Part shown: positions 9,299 to 18,644 of the stretch, piece by piece
Layout of the letters: the number at the start of each line of letters is the position of its first letter
Position numbering within the stretch: position 1 is the first letter of the stretch
The notes under the pieces: generated by a model
The model's input: the letters and a program-made list of their open reading frames with translations, nothing else
Told to the model about the DNA's origin: nothing
Databases searched by the model: none
Program-made: the position numbers and the translations under genes
Assembly: GCF_027111335.1 (NCBI RefSeq)
Contig: NZ_CP114288.1
Span: 4,712,001-4,776,000, forward strand
Origin: Flavobacterium aquiphilum
GTDB lineage: Bacteria; Bacteroidota; Bacteroidia; Flavobacteriales; Flavobacteriaceae
DNA length: 64,000 bases
Direction of reading: 5' to 3'

Positions 9299-9339
9299 AT
9301 AAAAAAGAAAAACTCTTACTTTTTCAAAGTAAGAGTTTT
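9299..9339 (-). terminator. Terminator of the gldKLMN operon
   Basis: A perfect 14-bp stem (9309-9322 with 9326-9339, core AACTCTTACTTT) has a 3-nt loop. On the minus strand it is followed by a long T-rich tail (9310 down to 9299). It sits just past the gldN stop. Confidence 0.85.
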
Positions 9340-9359
9340 CATTGTTATTCATTAGGAAA

Positions 9360-10337
9360 TTAGTAATTCCACATATCGTGTTCAAAATCACGGATTTTAT
9401 CTTTTATTCTATCCGATTCCAATAACTGATTCAATGCATTTTCGTTAATGTATTCGGTAATCAAACGGTCACCATACACATTTTCTTCTTTGTAGATAAC
9501 TCCGCTAAACTGACGTGAATCAAGTATTCTATCAAAAGAGACAGGCATAGCTGAATTTTTCTCATTGAATGCCAAGTAACCATGCAAATAATCACGAACC
9601 GAAGGATAAAATATCCAAAACAAATCGATATAATCAGCATTATCATTACCAACTTCTCTAGCCTCAGGAGCTACAGGACAAATACCTAGCAAACGATATT
9701 TCAATTCACTTTGACGTTTATCAAAATACCAATATCCTTTTAATCTATATCCTGTAATATCTTGAGCAGTAAGTTCTCTTTTATCAATAAACTGAGGATC
9801 TAAAACTTTAGCTGGTCCTGCAGGCAACATTACTTTTACCTTTTTACCTTTTACAGTTTTATAGCCAACTTTTTCTTTTGGAAAATATAAGTCTCTATTT
9901 GCATTTACTTCCTCTCTACCGGCATTGGTTGTATCAATATAAGTAAATGAACTACTCATATCTTTAAACGTTTTTTTGGTATTAAAATAATCATCAGCAT
10001 ACACTTCAGTTATTTTATTAGTCTTAATACCTTTAATCAAAACATCAAACAATGACCTTCTGTCTTTTCCAATATTCGTAGAATCGATTGGGAAATAAAG
10101 AGGGAAATTAAAACGCTCACTCAAATCGACAATTTCCCATACTGTCTTCCCCATCAAAATATCCCTGTCATCTACATAACCGTAGGCTAAAGGCTTATCA
10201 TTATCAAGAGATACTTGAGATTGAGTTTTCTTTCCAATTTGATCAGGAGTTTTTGCATTCAACAAATTTGACTGCGCAAATGAAGAAAAACCTCCCACAA
10301 CAAATGCTATAACTGCAACTAAATTTTTAGTCTTCAT
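9360..10337 (-). CDS. gldN: Gliding motility / type IX secretion protein GldN
   Basis: 325 residues with a signal peptide (ending FSSFAQ), so periplasmic. It follows gldK, gldL and gldM in the conserved order, and the sequence fits GldN/PorN (e.g. MGKTVWEIVDLSERFNFPLYF, split as MGKTVWEIVDLSERF then NFPLYFP, and DLFWIFYPSVRDYL). With GldK it forms the outer-membrane-associated ring of the type IX secretion system that exports adhesins such as SprB and C-terminal-domain enzymes. Spacing to gldM is about 50 bp, consistent with one operon ending at the terminator 9299-9339. Confidence 0.95.
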   Translation of the reverse strand: MKTKNLVAVIAFVVGGFSSFAQSNLLNAKTPDQIGKKTQSQVSLDNDKPLAYGYVDDRDILMGKTVWEIVDLSERFNFPLYFPIDSTNIGKDRRSLFDVLIKGIKTNKITEVYADDYFNTKKTFKDMSSSFTYIDTTNAGREEVNANRDLYFPKEKVGYKTVKGKKVKVMLPAGPAKVLDPQFIDKRELTAQDITGYRLKGYWYFDKRQSELKYRLLGICPVAPEAREVGNDNADYIDLFWIFYPSVRDYLHGYLAFNEKNSAMPVSFDRILDSRQFSGVIYKEENVYGDRLITEYINENALNQLLESDRIKDKIRDFEHDMWNY

Positions 10338-10386
10338 CTTTATTAATTATTAAGTTATTTAAGTAGATCTAAAGGCAACTTAAACA

Positions 10387-11946
10387 TTATTGTATTTCGA
10401 AAATTACAGGAGCTGTTCTTGAAAGCATGATATCAGATCCAACCAATTTAGTTTTAATATCTGAAATCGTAACCATATCACCTCTTGTAGCTCTAGCCAT
10501 TGCAGCTTTACATTGAGCATTTACTCTGTCTCCTGAAACAATTACCGCAGCTTGTCCGGGTACTTTAAATGTAAATCCTACTACGTTCAATTGAACATTG
10601 AAATCAAAATCAAGTAATTTAGCAGAAACTTGAGAAACTTCTAAACGAGATTTAGCTCCTTTAACAGTTCCCACATCACCAGCAATTGCACCGACTGGAG
10701 CAGGAATACCTTTAATTCTGAATGCTCTTCTGTCAGACACTTTAGAACCATCAGGTAAAGTACCTGTCACATTAATTACAACTTCAGAACCTTGACCTGG
10801 ATTCATGTTATAAGCTCCTGCCTTGCCTGCTGAACTTAAACCTGGAGCTGATGCAGATACTTTATCAGGAGAAATTCCAGCAAATGAAATTGTCATCGGG
10901 TTAATAACCCCTCTATAAACCACATTCATTTTATCAGCAGAAATAGTTGCAGAATTCGGTTTTGGAACTACAACGTAATTTCCTTTAATTGGAATAGCTA
11001 CCGGTTTACCATCTTCCATAAAAGTAAAGTTACCATTAATGTCATGTTCTCCAACATTACCAGCTCCAAAACTAAAATCAACTTGACCATCGTGTAAAGC
11101 TGAACCCAGATTCAAATTACCTCCGTTAACTACAACTTTTGTAGGAACTGTTGATTTATCAAAACGTCCCAAAACAATCTTTCCTTTTACAGCCTCTCCA
11201 GCGAAGAAAGCAGATTTTTCAGGAATTACAATTGCAGTATAGTTTTTCATAGAAGCTGCAGCAACTGCTGTTGATCCAGTCAATCTACTCAAAATTTGAT
11301 TTTCAATTGTATTAACATCATTTTGAATTGCAGTTAATTTAGCAACAGAAGCGATAAGAGGGAAATGTTTAAAATTATAATCTAAATTATTTTTTTTCAC
11401 ACCTTCTCTATCTACTACATCACCAGTATTGAATTTTGTATTAAATTCAGTAGCAATATCTTTAAATTTAGGATCATTACCAATTGCAGATTTAATAGCA
11501 GCTTTGTAAGTCTCTACAGCTGCAACAACTTCTTTTCCTTTTGCAGATAAACCATCTCCACTAAACCATGATTCATCTAATTTTGATGAATTATCCATAG
11601 TTTCATAAGGCAATTTACCATTTTCTTCTCTTTTAATATCTTTAGTGAAACCTGTTTTTAAAGTTTCAACATATTTATAAAAAGTAGTAGTTGCTACGTC
11701 AACTTTTTTCCCTATTTCATTAGGAGCTTTATATTGCTCAGGTTTATCTTGAGCTTTAACATCCAAATCTGCCAAAATAGCTTCATTCGTAGATAACGCT
11801 AAATTATTTGCAGTTTCGAATCTTTCGTTGATTAATCCAAAGGCAGATAATACTTCTTTGGACATGTTTAATGCTAACATTGCAATGAAAACCAAATACA
11901 TCAGGTTAATCATCTTCTGTCTAGGGGTTAATTTTCCTCCTGCCAT
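10387..11946 (-). CDS. gldM: Gliding motility / type IX secretion motor protein GldM
   Basis: 519 residues. The N-terminus MAGGKLTPRQKMINLMYLVF leads into the single transmembrane helix (~residues 14-30), followed by a large periplasmic part with a helical first domain and later Ig-like domains (e.g. VVPKPNSATISADKMNVVYR). GldM and GldL form the inner-membrane rotary motor powered by the proton gradient. GldM reaches across the periplasm to the GldK/GldN ring. Gene order, size and the N-terminal helix all fit the family. Confidence 0.96.
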   Translation of the reverse strand: MAGGKLTPRQKMINLMYLVFIAMLALNMSKEVLSAFGLINERFETANNLALSTNEAILADLDVKAQDKPEQYKAPNEIGKKVDVATTTFYKYVETLKTGFTKDIKREENGKLPYETMDNSSKLDESWFSGDGLSAKGKEVVAAVETYKAAIKSAIGNDPKFKDIATEFNTKFNTGDVVDREGVKKNNLDYNFKHFPLIASVAKLTAIQNDVNTIENQILSRLTGSTAVAAASMKNYTAIVIPEKSAFFAGEAVKGKIVLGRFDKSTVPTKVVVNGGNLNLGSALHDGQVDFSFGAGNVGEHDINGNFTFMEDGKPVAIPIKGNYVVVPKPNSATISADKMNVVYRGVINPMTISFAGISPDKVSASAPGLSSAGKAGAYNMNPGQGSEVVINVTGTLPDGSKVSDRRAFRIKGIPAPVGAIAGDVGTVKGAKSRLEVSQVSAKLLDFDFNVQLNVVGFTFKVPGQAAVIVSGDRVNAQCKAAMARATRGDMVTISDIKTKLVGSDIMLSRTAPVIFEIQ

Positions 11947-11998
11947 TTTTTCTAATTAGTTTATTATTTAATATTATAATATATAGTTAAAAAACTAA

Positions 11999-12625
11999 TT
12001 ATCCTTTATTACTCATAGCAGAAAGCATACCGCCATATACATTGTTCAAAGATGCAATATTTGCTGTCATTGATTGCATTTGCTCTTTTAATTTACTTGC
12101 ATTTTCAGCAATTTCTTTGTTAGCCTCAGCATTTCTTGAAGCACTTTCCAATTGTACTTTATACAAGCTATTTAAAGACTCCATTTGAGCAGCAGCCATA
12201 GACAATTCTTCGCTGTATTTTTTTGTTGCTGCAATTGAATCTACAGTAGGAGAAATGTTTTTTGAAGCATCTTCAAAATTTCTAATACTGTTTCCAAGAC
12301 TACTCATTAATGCACCGTCAATTTTAGCTTCTTTCAACATTGCATCCAATTTTGATGACAACATTCCATCAACTTCATCAGAAGCTGGTTTTTTATCAGA
12401 TTTCTCCCCACCTGCCAATTCAGGATACACTAAAGACCAATCTAATTCATGTTCAACTGGCTCAAATGCCGATAGAGCAAAAATGAAAGCTTCTGTACAA
12501 AGACCAATTATTAATAATGCACTAGCGCCCGGATAATGTTGAATTTTAAATAGGGCTCCGATAATTACTACTGCCGCTCCCATACCATAGGTAAAATTCA
12601 TTGCTTTTTTGCTCAATAATGCCAT
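11999..12625 (-). CDS. gldL: Gliding motility / type IX secretion motor protein GldL
   Basis: 208 residues, with two transmembrane helices at ~9-26 and ~34-54 joined by KIQHYPGASA, and a cytoplasmic helical C-terminus. Glu45 in LCTEAFIFALSAFEP appears to be the membrane glutamate that is numbered 49 in F. johnsoniae GldL as I recall it. The periplasmic loop here would then be about four residues shorter. Lys27 and His30 are also present. GldL is the proton-conducting stator partner of GldM. The gene lies 52 bp before gldM. Confidence 0.95.
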   Translation of the reverse strand: MALLSKKAMNFTYGMGAAVVIIGALFKIQHYPGASALLIIGLCTEAFIFALSAFEPVEHELDWSLVYPELAGGEKSDKKPASDEVDGMLSSKLDAMLKEAKIDGALMSSLGNSIRNFEDASKNISPTVDSIAATKKYSEELSMAAAQMESLNSLYKVQLESASRNAEANKEIAENASKLKEQMQSMTANIASLNNVYGGMLSAMSNKG

Positions 12626-12679
12626 TTTTCAAAAATTTTTAAAGTTAATTTAATAGGTTATATTTATTTAAAGATTAGG

Positions 12680-14086
12680 TTATTTTTTACTGTTACCGGT
12701 TGTTTTAGTTCCCATATAATCTTGAACTGTTCTAAATCCGATGTAACTTCTAGACGAATCTGCATACTCAAATGCACGGGTACTTACTTGAAGGAAATAA
12801 GCAACGTCTTTCCACGATCCTCCTCTTACAACTTTACGTTTGTTAGAGTTATCAATAACTGCAGGGTTCATTGTAGACACAAATTCATAAGCATTAGCAT
12901 CGTAAGCAGAATCTGTCCATTCAGATACGTTACCAGCCATGTTATACAAATTATATCCATTTGGCTCATAAGATTTTGCCTCTACTGTATACAACGCCTG
13001 ATCTGCAGCATAATCACCTCTGTTAGGTTTAAAATTAGCCATGAAACATCCTCTATCGCTTTTTGCATAAGGACCTCCCCATGGAAAAGTAGCTGATTCA
13101 AGACCTCCTCTGGCCGCGTATTCCCATTCTGCTTCAGTAGGCAATCTAAATGAGTTTACGTTATCAACATGGTTTTTCTTAGATTTCAAGTAACTGTTTT
13201 TATTCAAAGTTCTCCACTCACAAAAAGCTTTTGCTTGAACCCATGTCACACCAACTACAGGATACTCTCCATAAGCTTTGTGCCAAAAATAATCATTGTG
13301 CATTGGCTCGTTATATGAATACGAGAAGTCTTTTATCCAAACTGTAGTATCAGGATACACCTTCACTTCCTCTGTTTTTAAGAAATCTTGTCTTTTACCC
13401 ACTTTTGCTTTAGCAGCAGCCTGAATATCCATCCAAGTATAACGGAATTTCAACTTATTAACATCGATTGTTCTCAATCCATTATAAGAAGCTTCCAAAG
13501 GCAAATACATAGAATCCATTACTTCTGCGTAATATTCATCCGGGTATTTTTTTACATCTTTTACTAATTTAACCTTTCTATTCAGTCTCTTATAAGCGTT
13601 TGGATCTTTTTCAGTACCTATGCTGTAGTAATTATCATACATGTACTTATCGTAGGCAGTCATTTTTTCAGGATTCGAGTTGTTATTACTGAAAGCATAA
13701 TCAGCTATACTACCAGAATTTTTACCGCCTTTACCATTAGCAGGAGCGCTTTGCCCACTATCTTCAGCTAAGATAGCCAAACGTAAACGAATTGTAGAAT
13801 CTTTTACCCATTCTACAAACTGACGATATTCGCTATTTGTAATCTCTGTTTCGTCCATGTAAAATGCTCTAACAGTTACTGTCTTTGTTGGTGCATCAGC
13901 AACATTAGCTACATCATCATCAGATTTACCCATGATATACGATCCACCAGGAACTAAAGTCATACCATATGGTTTTTCCGGATGCCACTTAGATCCTTTC
14001 ACACCGACCAACTCTCCTTTGTCGCTTGATCTACCACAGCTAATCAACACTGTTAAAATTGCTGAAAATGCAATAATTTTCTTCAT
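12680..14086 (-). CDS. gldK: Gliding motility lipoprotein GldK (T9SS ring component)
   Basis: 468 residues. It begins with a lipoprotein signal peptide (MKKIIAFSAILTVLISC, lipobox Cys17). The rest is an FGE-sulfatase-like fold: MTLVPGGSYIMGKSDDD near the start, RLPTEAEWEYAARGG and NMAGNVSEWTDSAYD later, ending with VVRGGSWKD and RSYIGFR. GldK is not expected to act as a formylglycine enzyme; in the family it forms the ring with GldN under the outer membrane. First gene of the gldKLMN operon, with a clear promoter about 40 bp upstream. Confidence 0.96.
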   Translation of the reverse strand: MKKIIAFSAILTVLISCGRSSDKGELVGVKGSKWHPEKPYGMTLVPGGSYIMGKSDDDVANVADAPTKTVTVRAFYMDETEITNSEYRQFVEWVKDSTIRLRLAILAEDSGQSAPANGKGGKNSGSIADYAFSNNNSNPEKMTAYDKYMYDNYYSIGTEKDPNAYKRLNRKVKLVKDVKKYPDEYYAEVMDSMYLPLEASYNGLRTIDVNKLKFRYTWMDIQAAAKAKVGKRQDFLKTEEVKVYPDTTVWIKDFSYSYNEPMHNDYFWHKAYGEYPVVGVTWVQAKAFCEWRTLNKNSYLKSKKNHVDNVNSFRLPTEAEWEYAARGGLESATFPWGGPYAKSDRGCFMANFKPNRGDYAADQALYTVEAKSYEPNGYNLYNMAGNVSEWTDSAYDANAYEFVSTMNPAVIDNSNKRKVVRGGSWKDVAYFLQVSTRAFEYADSSRSYIGFRTVQDYMGTKTTGNSKK

Positions 14087-14125
14087 AAAAATCGGGGGAT
14101 TATCAATTTATTATTAATAGTATCG

Positions 14126-14156
14126 CAAACGTATTTATTTTTTATCTAAAAAACAA
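14126..14156 (-). promoter_or_regulatory. Promoter of the gldKLMN operon
   Basis: On the minus strand, TTG (14156-14154), a 20-nt spacer and TACGTTTG (14133-14126) match the Bacteroidetes primary-sigma consensus TTG-N~19-TAnnTTTG. The predicted start lies about 30 nt before the gldK ATG at 14086. Confidence 0.7.
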
Positions 14157-14354
14157 TTCTTTACGACCACTTATTATTTGTTCAAATGTATATTAAAATT
14201 TCTTAAAAAAAAACATTTTATCGCCTAAGTGCTAAAAAAGTCCGACAAAAAACATCATTTTTAAAATTTTGTAAGTATATCGTAAATATTTCTAATATTC
14301 ATATAAAATTAACAATTTTAATATAAAATCATTAACTTAATTTTTTCTTAAAGT

Positions 14355-15506
14355 CTAAAGAACGTTTTTTCTCTGAGCTTTCCACCATCTTTCAGGCATT
14401 TCTTGATTACAGGCTGCCAAATATTCGTCGTATGAACACGGTAACAACGAATTTTTTTTCAGTTTATTATAAGTACTCGATGTAAATGGTATTTCTATCC
14501 ACCAACGGTCAGTTTTATCACTTTTATAGAATACTAAATCCTCTTCTTCAAGCGGAACAATATATTTTAAATAATTATCACGACTCCCAAAAGGATACTC
14601 ATTAGACCTATAATGATAACCTTCTACAAAGTACCAAACTATCTGTGCAATAATCACTGCTTCCTGACTGGAATTATTATGATTAAAGACACCGAATGAA
14701 CTAACTTTATCACTTATTCCTGCATATCGAGCCAAAGAACATATTTCTTTTCCATTAAAACCATTCGGGTTGAAAACAGTAAAATTTCCAGAATCCGACG
14801 ATTTCACAGAATTCAAATCCACACTCACAACATCTGCATCTCTAAAAACAGGTTCAGAAATTGAAATATTATTCGAAACTTCACCCAAACGATACGCATC
14901 AAAAAACAACTTATCTATCAAGTCAATCTCCTCCTGCGAATTATAATAAGTTTGGTAGCCAATATTACAAAAATTAAACAAGTTATTAGGTTCGTCAATA
15001 ATAATTTTAGTTAAAAAAGAATCTGCACTTATTGCCTCATTTTCCTTACCAAAATCGAACTTACTATCAATAGAAACAAGGTTCACCATTTGCTCCAAAT
15101 CATCATAAGCTCTATACAAAGCATAAGTCAAATCCTGGGAACCTCCAATAATAATAGGTATGATTCTTCTTTTTATCAGACTTGAAGCTATTTTTTTTAG
15201 TGCAAAAAAGGAATCCTCTTTTGAATTTCCAGGAAGAATATCACCAAAATCAGCAATTGAAAGATTCCAATTACCAGGAAACATTCCGTATAATTCTTTC
15301 CGAATTGCACTTAAGTTCACCTCAGAACTAGCTTTTTTATTTCCACGATTTTCAAGAACACCAATTATTGCAATATCAATTTTATCTAAATCCGGTAGCA
15401 CCTCATTAGTATGCATAACTATCTTACTACCCAAGTGCTGAGCAGACAACCCAAAAACATAGTTAATAAATTCCTGATCTAATGGTTCTAAAAAATCAAA
15501 CTCCAT
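14355..15506 (-). CDS. Arginase/formiminoglutamase-fold protein, probably inactive
   Basis: 383 residues resembling the ureohydrolase fold (IGGSQDLTYALY, VNLVSIDSKFDF, VVSVDLNSV). Against the arginase metal motifs GGxH, DAHxD and SxDxD, the first His is Gln, the His of the second motif is Lys, and the second Asp of the third motif is Asn. Three of six manganese ligands are therefore changed and hydrolysis is unlikely. The gene lies between topA and gldK on the same strand, 269 bp before gldK with its own promoter between them, so a role linked to the motility/secretion cluster is possible but unproven. Annotation pipelines would call this formimidoylglutamase; I regard that label as doubtful. 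Confidence 0.8.
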   Translation of the reverse strand: MEFDFLEPLDQEFINYVFGLSAQHLGSKIVMHTNEVLPDLDKIDIAIIGVLENRGNKKASSEVNLSAIRKELYGMFPGNWNLSIADFGDILPGNSKEDSFFALKKIASSLIKRRIIPIIIGGSQDLTYALYRAYDDLEQMVNLVSIDSKFDFGKENEAISADSFLTKIIIDEPNNLFNFCNIGYQTYYNSQEEIDLIDKLFFDAYRLGEVSNNISISEPVFRDADVVSVDLNSVKSSDSGNFTVFNPNGFNGKEICSLARYAGISDKVSSFGVFNHNNSSQEAVIIAQIVWYFVEGYHYRSNEYPFGSRDNYLKYIVPLEEEDLVFYKSDKTDRWWIEIPFTSSTYNKLKKNSLLPCSYDEYLAACNQEMPERWWKAQRKNVL

Positions 15507-15584
15507 TCTTTTGTTTACTTTATTACTTTCTAGTATTGGCTATTTAACTAACGAAAAAAAACAGTATTAATTGAATTCAATTTT

Positions 15585-18104
15585 TTATTTCTTCTTAGCA
15601 ACCGCTTTTTTAGCGGCAGGTTTCTTTGTTGCTGTAGTTTTCTTAGCAGCAACTTTTTTGGCAGGTGCTTTCTTGGCAATCATTTCCTGAACTTCAGCCA
15701 ATGTCAATTTAGTGGCATCAACATCTTTGCTCAATTCAATTTTGATTTTTCCTTTTGTTATCACCGAACGACCCCAACGGGCTTTTTCAACCAATATTCC
15801 CTCTTCTTCCCAATTATGAAGCACTTTATCAATATTCTTCTGCAATTTATCTTCAATCAATTCTTCGATATCAGCTTGTGATAAATTATCAAAATTATAT
15901 TTCTTGCTTACATTAATGAAAATTCCATTCCATTTAATAAAAGAACCAAAACGCCCAACTCCTCTTTGAACACCTTCTCCTTTATAAACGGCGATAGGTG
16001 CATCGGCAGCAGCTTTTTCATCAATTAATTCCTGAGCTCTAACCATCGAAACATCCAAAGGATCCTCTCCTCTTGGCAAAGAAATAAAAAGACTTCCGTG
16101 ACGCACATAAGGCCCATAACGACCATTGCTCACTTCTACTTCTTCTCCTTTATATATACCAAGATTTTTTGGAAGCAAAAATAAATTCAGCGCTTCCTCC
16201 AAAGTAATATTTCCAATATTTTGTTCGTTTCTAAGACTTGCGAATTTTTTGTCCTCATCTTCGGAATCACCAATCTGTGCCATTGGTCCAAACTTACCTA
16301 AACGAACAGAAACCGGTTTTCCGGAATCAGGGTCAATCCCCAATATTCTTTCCCCACTTTCCCTGTCAGCATTGGCTTCTACATCTTTTACCGTTGGGTG
16401 AAAAGTGTTGTAGAACTCCTGCATCATCTTAGTCCACTCGATATTACCTTCAGCAATTTCATCAAAATCGTGTTCTACTTTTGCAGTAAAATTATAATCC
16501 AAAATATTCCCGAAATTCTTCACCAGGAAATCAGTAACGATCGTACCAATATCCGTAGGAACTAATTTTCCTTTATCGGAACCAGTGTTTTCCTTAAGCA
16601 TTTTCTCCTCCAACTTCCCTGATTGCAAAGTCAATTGAGTATAATTGCGCTCCACACCTTCTAGATTTCCTTTCTCAACATAATTTCTGTTGATGATCGT
16701 AGAAATTGTTGGTGCATAAGTAGAAGGACGACCAATTCCAAGCTCTTCTAATTTTTTCACCAAAGAAGCCTCTGTGTATCGTGCTGCCGCTCTTGAATAT
16801 CTTTCGGTTGCCGTAATATAATTATTTTGAAGTTTCTCATTAACTTTCAAAGCAGGCAACAAACCTTCTTGTTCTTCTTCTTCTTCATCATGCCCTTCAA
16901 GATACACTTTCAAAAATCCTTCAAAAAGCAAAACTTCTCCAGATGCAGTAAAATGTTCACCATGATTGTTGGCCTCAATTTTTACATTGGTACGTTCCAA
17001 TTTGGCATCGCTCATTTGCGAAGCCAAAGTTCGTTTCCAAATCAAATCATACAAACGTGCTTGGTCTCTGTCAATATTTACCGAATGTAATGACATGTCT
17101 GTCGGACGAATCGCCTCGTGAGCTTCTTGCGCCCCTTTACTCTTATTGGCAAAAGTTCTCGGATAAGCATACTCTTTTCCGTATGATTTGATAATTTCTG
17201 CCTGAGCAGCATCCATTGCCTCTTTGGATAAGTTCACACTGTCCGTTCTCATATAAGTAATAAGTCCTGCCTCGTACAAACGTTGCGCCAACTGCATTGT
17301 AATACCTACAGGCAAATACAATTTTCTCGCCGCTTCCTGTTGTAAAGTCGAAGTTGTAAACGGAGCTGTTGGTGATTTTTTGGTAGGTTTTGTTTCCAAA
17401 TCCGCTACCTTATATATAGAACCGATATTTTGTTTTAAAAATTCTTCGGCTTCTTTCTTTGTATTGAAATTTTTCGGAAGCTTGGCTTTGAAAGTCTTGC
17501 CCGCTTCATTTGCAAACTCGGCAACTACCGAATACGTGGCTACTGCAGTAAAGTTTTGGATTTCACGTTCTCTTTCGACAATTAATCGAACCGAAACCGA
17601 TTGTACACGTCCGGCAGACAAACCTCCTTTTACTTTTCTCCAAAGAACCGGAGACAACTCGTAACCAACCAAACGGTCCAAAACTCTTCTCGCTTGTTGC
17701 GCATTGACTAAATTATAATCAATTTCACGTGGTTTATCAATAGCTTTAAGAATAGCAGTTTTAGTGATCTCGTGAAAAACAATTCGTTTTGTTTTCTCTT
17801 TTTTCAGTTTCAGTTCTTCCGCCAAGTGCCAAGAAATAGCCTCTCCCTCGCGGTCCTCATCACTTGCTAACCATACCATATCGGCATTTTTAGCTAAAGT
17901 TTTTAATTTGGACACTAATGCTTTTTTATCCGAGGAAACTTCATATTTGGGTGTAAATCCATTTTCGACATCAACACCAATTTCCTTTGAAGGTAAGTCG
18001 GCAATATGCCCATAACTTGATTCTACCTGATACTCAGTTCCTAGAAATTTTTCGATTGTTTTAGCCTTTGCGGGGGACTCAACTATCACTAAATTCTTTG
18101 CCAT
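15585..18104 (-). CDS. topA: DNA topoisomerase I
   Basis: 839 residues from the ATG at 18104. The frame is open to 18176, but MAKNLVIVESPAKAKTIEKF is the standard N-terminus. The Toprim domain is followed by SAGRVQSVSVRLIVERERE and the catalytic tyrosine in GLITYMRTDSVNLS. The C-terminal part has Topo_C_Rpt-like repeats (GRYGPYVRHG, VGRFGSFIKW) rather than Cys4 zinc fingers. A Lys/Ala-rich histone-like tail follows (AKKAPAKKVAAKKTTATKK and onward). The enzyme relaxes negative supercoils. It is single-copy housekeeping, co-directional with the ureohydrolase-like gene and separated from it by 78 bp. Confidence 0.97.
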   Translation of the reverse strand: MAKNLVIVESPAKAKTIEKFLGTEYQVESSYGHIADLPSKEIGVDVENGFTPKYEVSSDKKALVSKLKTLAKNADMVWLASDEDREGEAISWHLAEELKLKKEKTKRIVFHEITKTAILKAIDKPREIDYNLVNAQQARRVLDRLVGYELSPVLWRKVKGGLSAGRVQSVSVRLIVEREREIQNFTAVATYSVVAEFANEAGKTFKAKLPKNFNTKKEAEEFLKQNIGSIYKVADLETKPTKKSPTAPFTTSTLQQEAARKLYLPVGITMQLAQRLYEAGLITYMRTDSVNLSKEAMDAAQAEIIKSYGKEYAYPRTFANKSKGAQEAHEAIRPTDMSLHSVNIDRDQARLYDLIWKRTLASQMSDAKLERTNVKIEANNHGEHFTASGEVLLFEGFLKVYLEGHDEEEEEQEGLLPALKVNEKLQNNYITATERYSRAAARYTEASLVKKLEELGIGRPSTYAPTISTIINRNYVEKGNLEGVERNYTQLTLQSGKLEEKMLKENTGSDKGKLVPTDIGTIVTDFLVKNFGNILDYNFTAKVEHDFDEIAEGNIEWTKMMQEFYNTFHPTVKDVEANADRESGERILGIDPDSGKPVSVRLGKFGPMAQIGDSEDEDKKFASLRNEQNIGNITLEEALNLFLLPKNLGIYKGEEVEVSNGRYGPYVRHGSLFISLPRGEDPLDVSMVRAQELIDEKAAADAPIAVYKGEGVQRGVGRFGSFIKWNGIFINVSKKYNFDNLSQADIEELIEDKLQKNIDKVLHNWEEEGILVEKARWGRSVITKGKIKIELSKDVDATKLTLAEVQEMIAKKAPAKKVAAKKTTATKKPAAKKAVAKKK

Positions 18105-18324
18105 CTTGCTATTGTTTGAATCGCAAAAGTAATTTTTTTTTTTAAATATCAACCTTTCATTGATTTTAAATACCAATTAAATCGGCAGATGGCACATTTC
18201 AACAACTCAACTCGTTGCAATTACGCTTTTTATAAATATTGACTTAACATTTTTGTAATCAAAAAATAAACGAAACGATTATCCTTTTTAGGAGCAAGAA
18301 CATTTGGCGTTTTTCAGAAAGTAT

Positions 18325-18395
18325 CCTCCCGCTTTACACTGCAATCTCTTGTCTTGAACCCCAAGACAAGAGGATTTTCGTTTCAATCGGGGCTA
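18325..18395 (-). repeat. Structured dispersed intergenic element, copy A
   Basis: Read on the minus strand it begins TAGCCCCGATTGAAACGAAA and ends TGTAAAGCGGGAGGA. Between the ends is a perfect 11-bp hairpin (18346-18356 with 18362-18372). Copies with the same ends but different hairpins lie at 21652-21794 and, more diverged, at 58778-58908. It is probably a dispersed repeat of this genus. Confidence 0.65.
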
Positions 18396-18454
18396 AATGA
18401 AAACATTTTTCCTTTTTTACAAACAACAATACTTCAATATCGACAAAGATTGGC

Positions 18455-18552
18455 TTTCCCCTCTTTTAGAGGGGTGGCTGCAAGCCGGGGTGTTTTATTC
18501 ATCATCCTTTCAACCACCCCACCCTACGGGCACCCCTCCGAAGGAGGGGAAA
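18455..18552. repeat. G/C-rich double-hairpin repeat element
   Basis: The outer ends TTTCCCCTC (18455-18463) and GAGGGGAAA (18544-18552) are exact inverted repeats. Each end also forms a local hairpin (CCCCTCT-TTT-AGAGGGG and CCCCTCC-GAA-GGAGGGG). GGGGTGG and CCACCCC inside can also pair. The base composition is unlike the A/T-rich flanks, as expected for a small dispersed repeat or MITE. Confidence 0.65.
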
Positions 18553-18644
18553 TGAAAAACCAATTATAAATTTTCAAAATAGCGCATCCTTAAAATTATT
18601 TAGTTAAATTTACTACAAGCCCAATCAACCAACAAAACTATTTA

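Larger units (their letters stand above)
18177..18644. other. Intergenic region between divergent topA and glpD, carrying two repeat elements
   Basis: This gap holds a structured repeat of the three-copy family (18325-18395, minus orientation) and a G/C-rich double-hairpin element (18455-18552). The small open frame across the second element is not gene-like. No tRNA is seen. Confidence 0.6.

Noticed and set aside
18105..18176. N-terminal extension of topA
   Set aside because: The extra 24 residues are unlike TopA, and the conserved MAKNLVIVESPAKAKTIEK start lies at 18104.
18354..18569. 71-codon plus-strand frame upstream of glpD
   Set aside because: It is produced by the two repeat elements and hairpins in this spacer; the composition is not protein-like.
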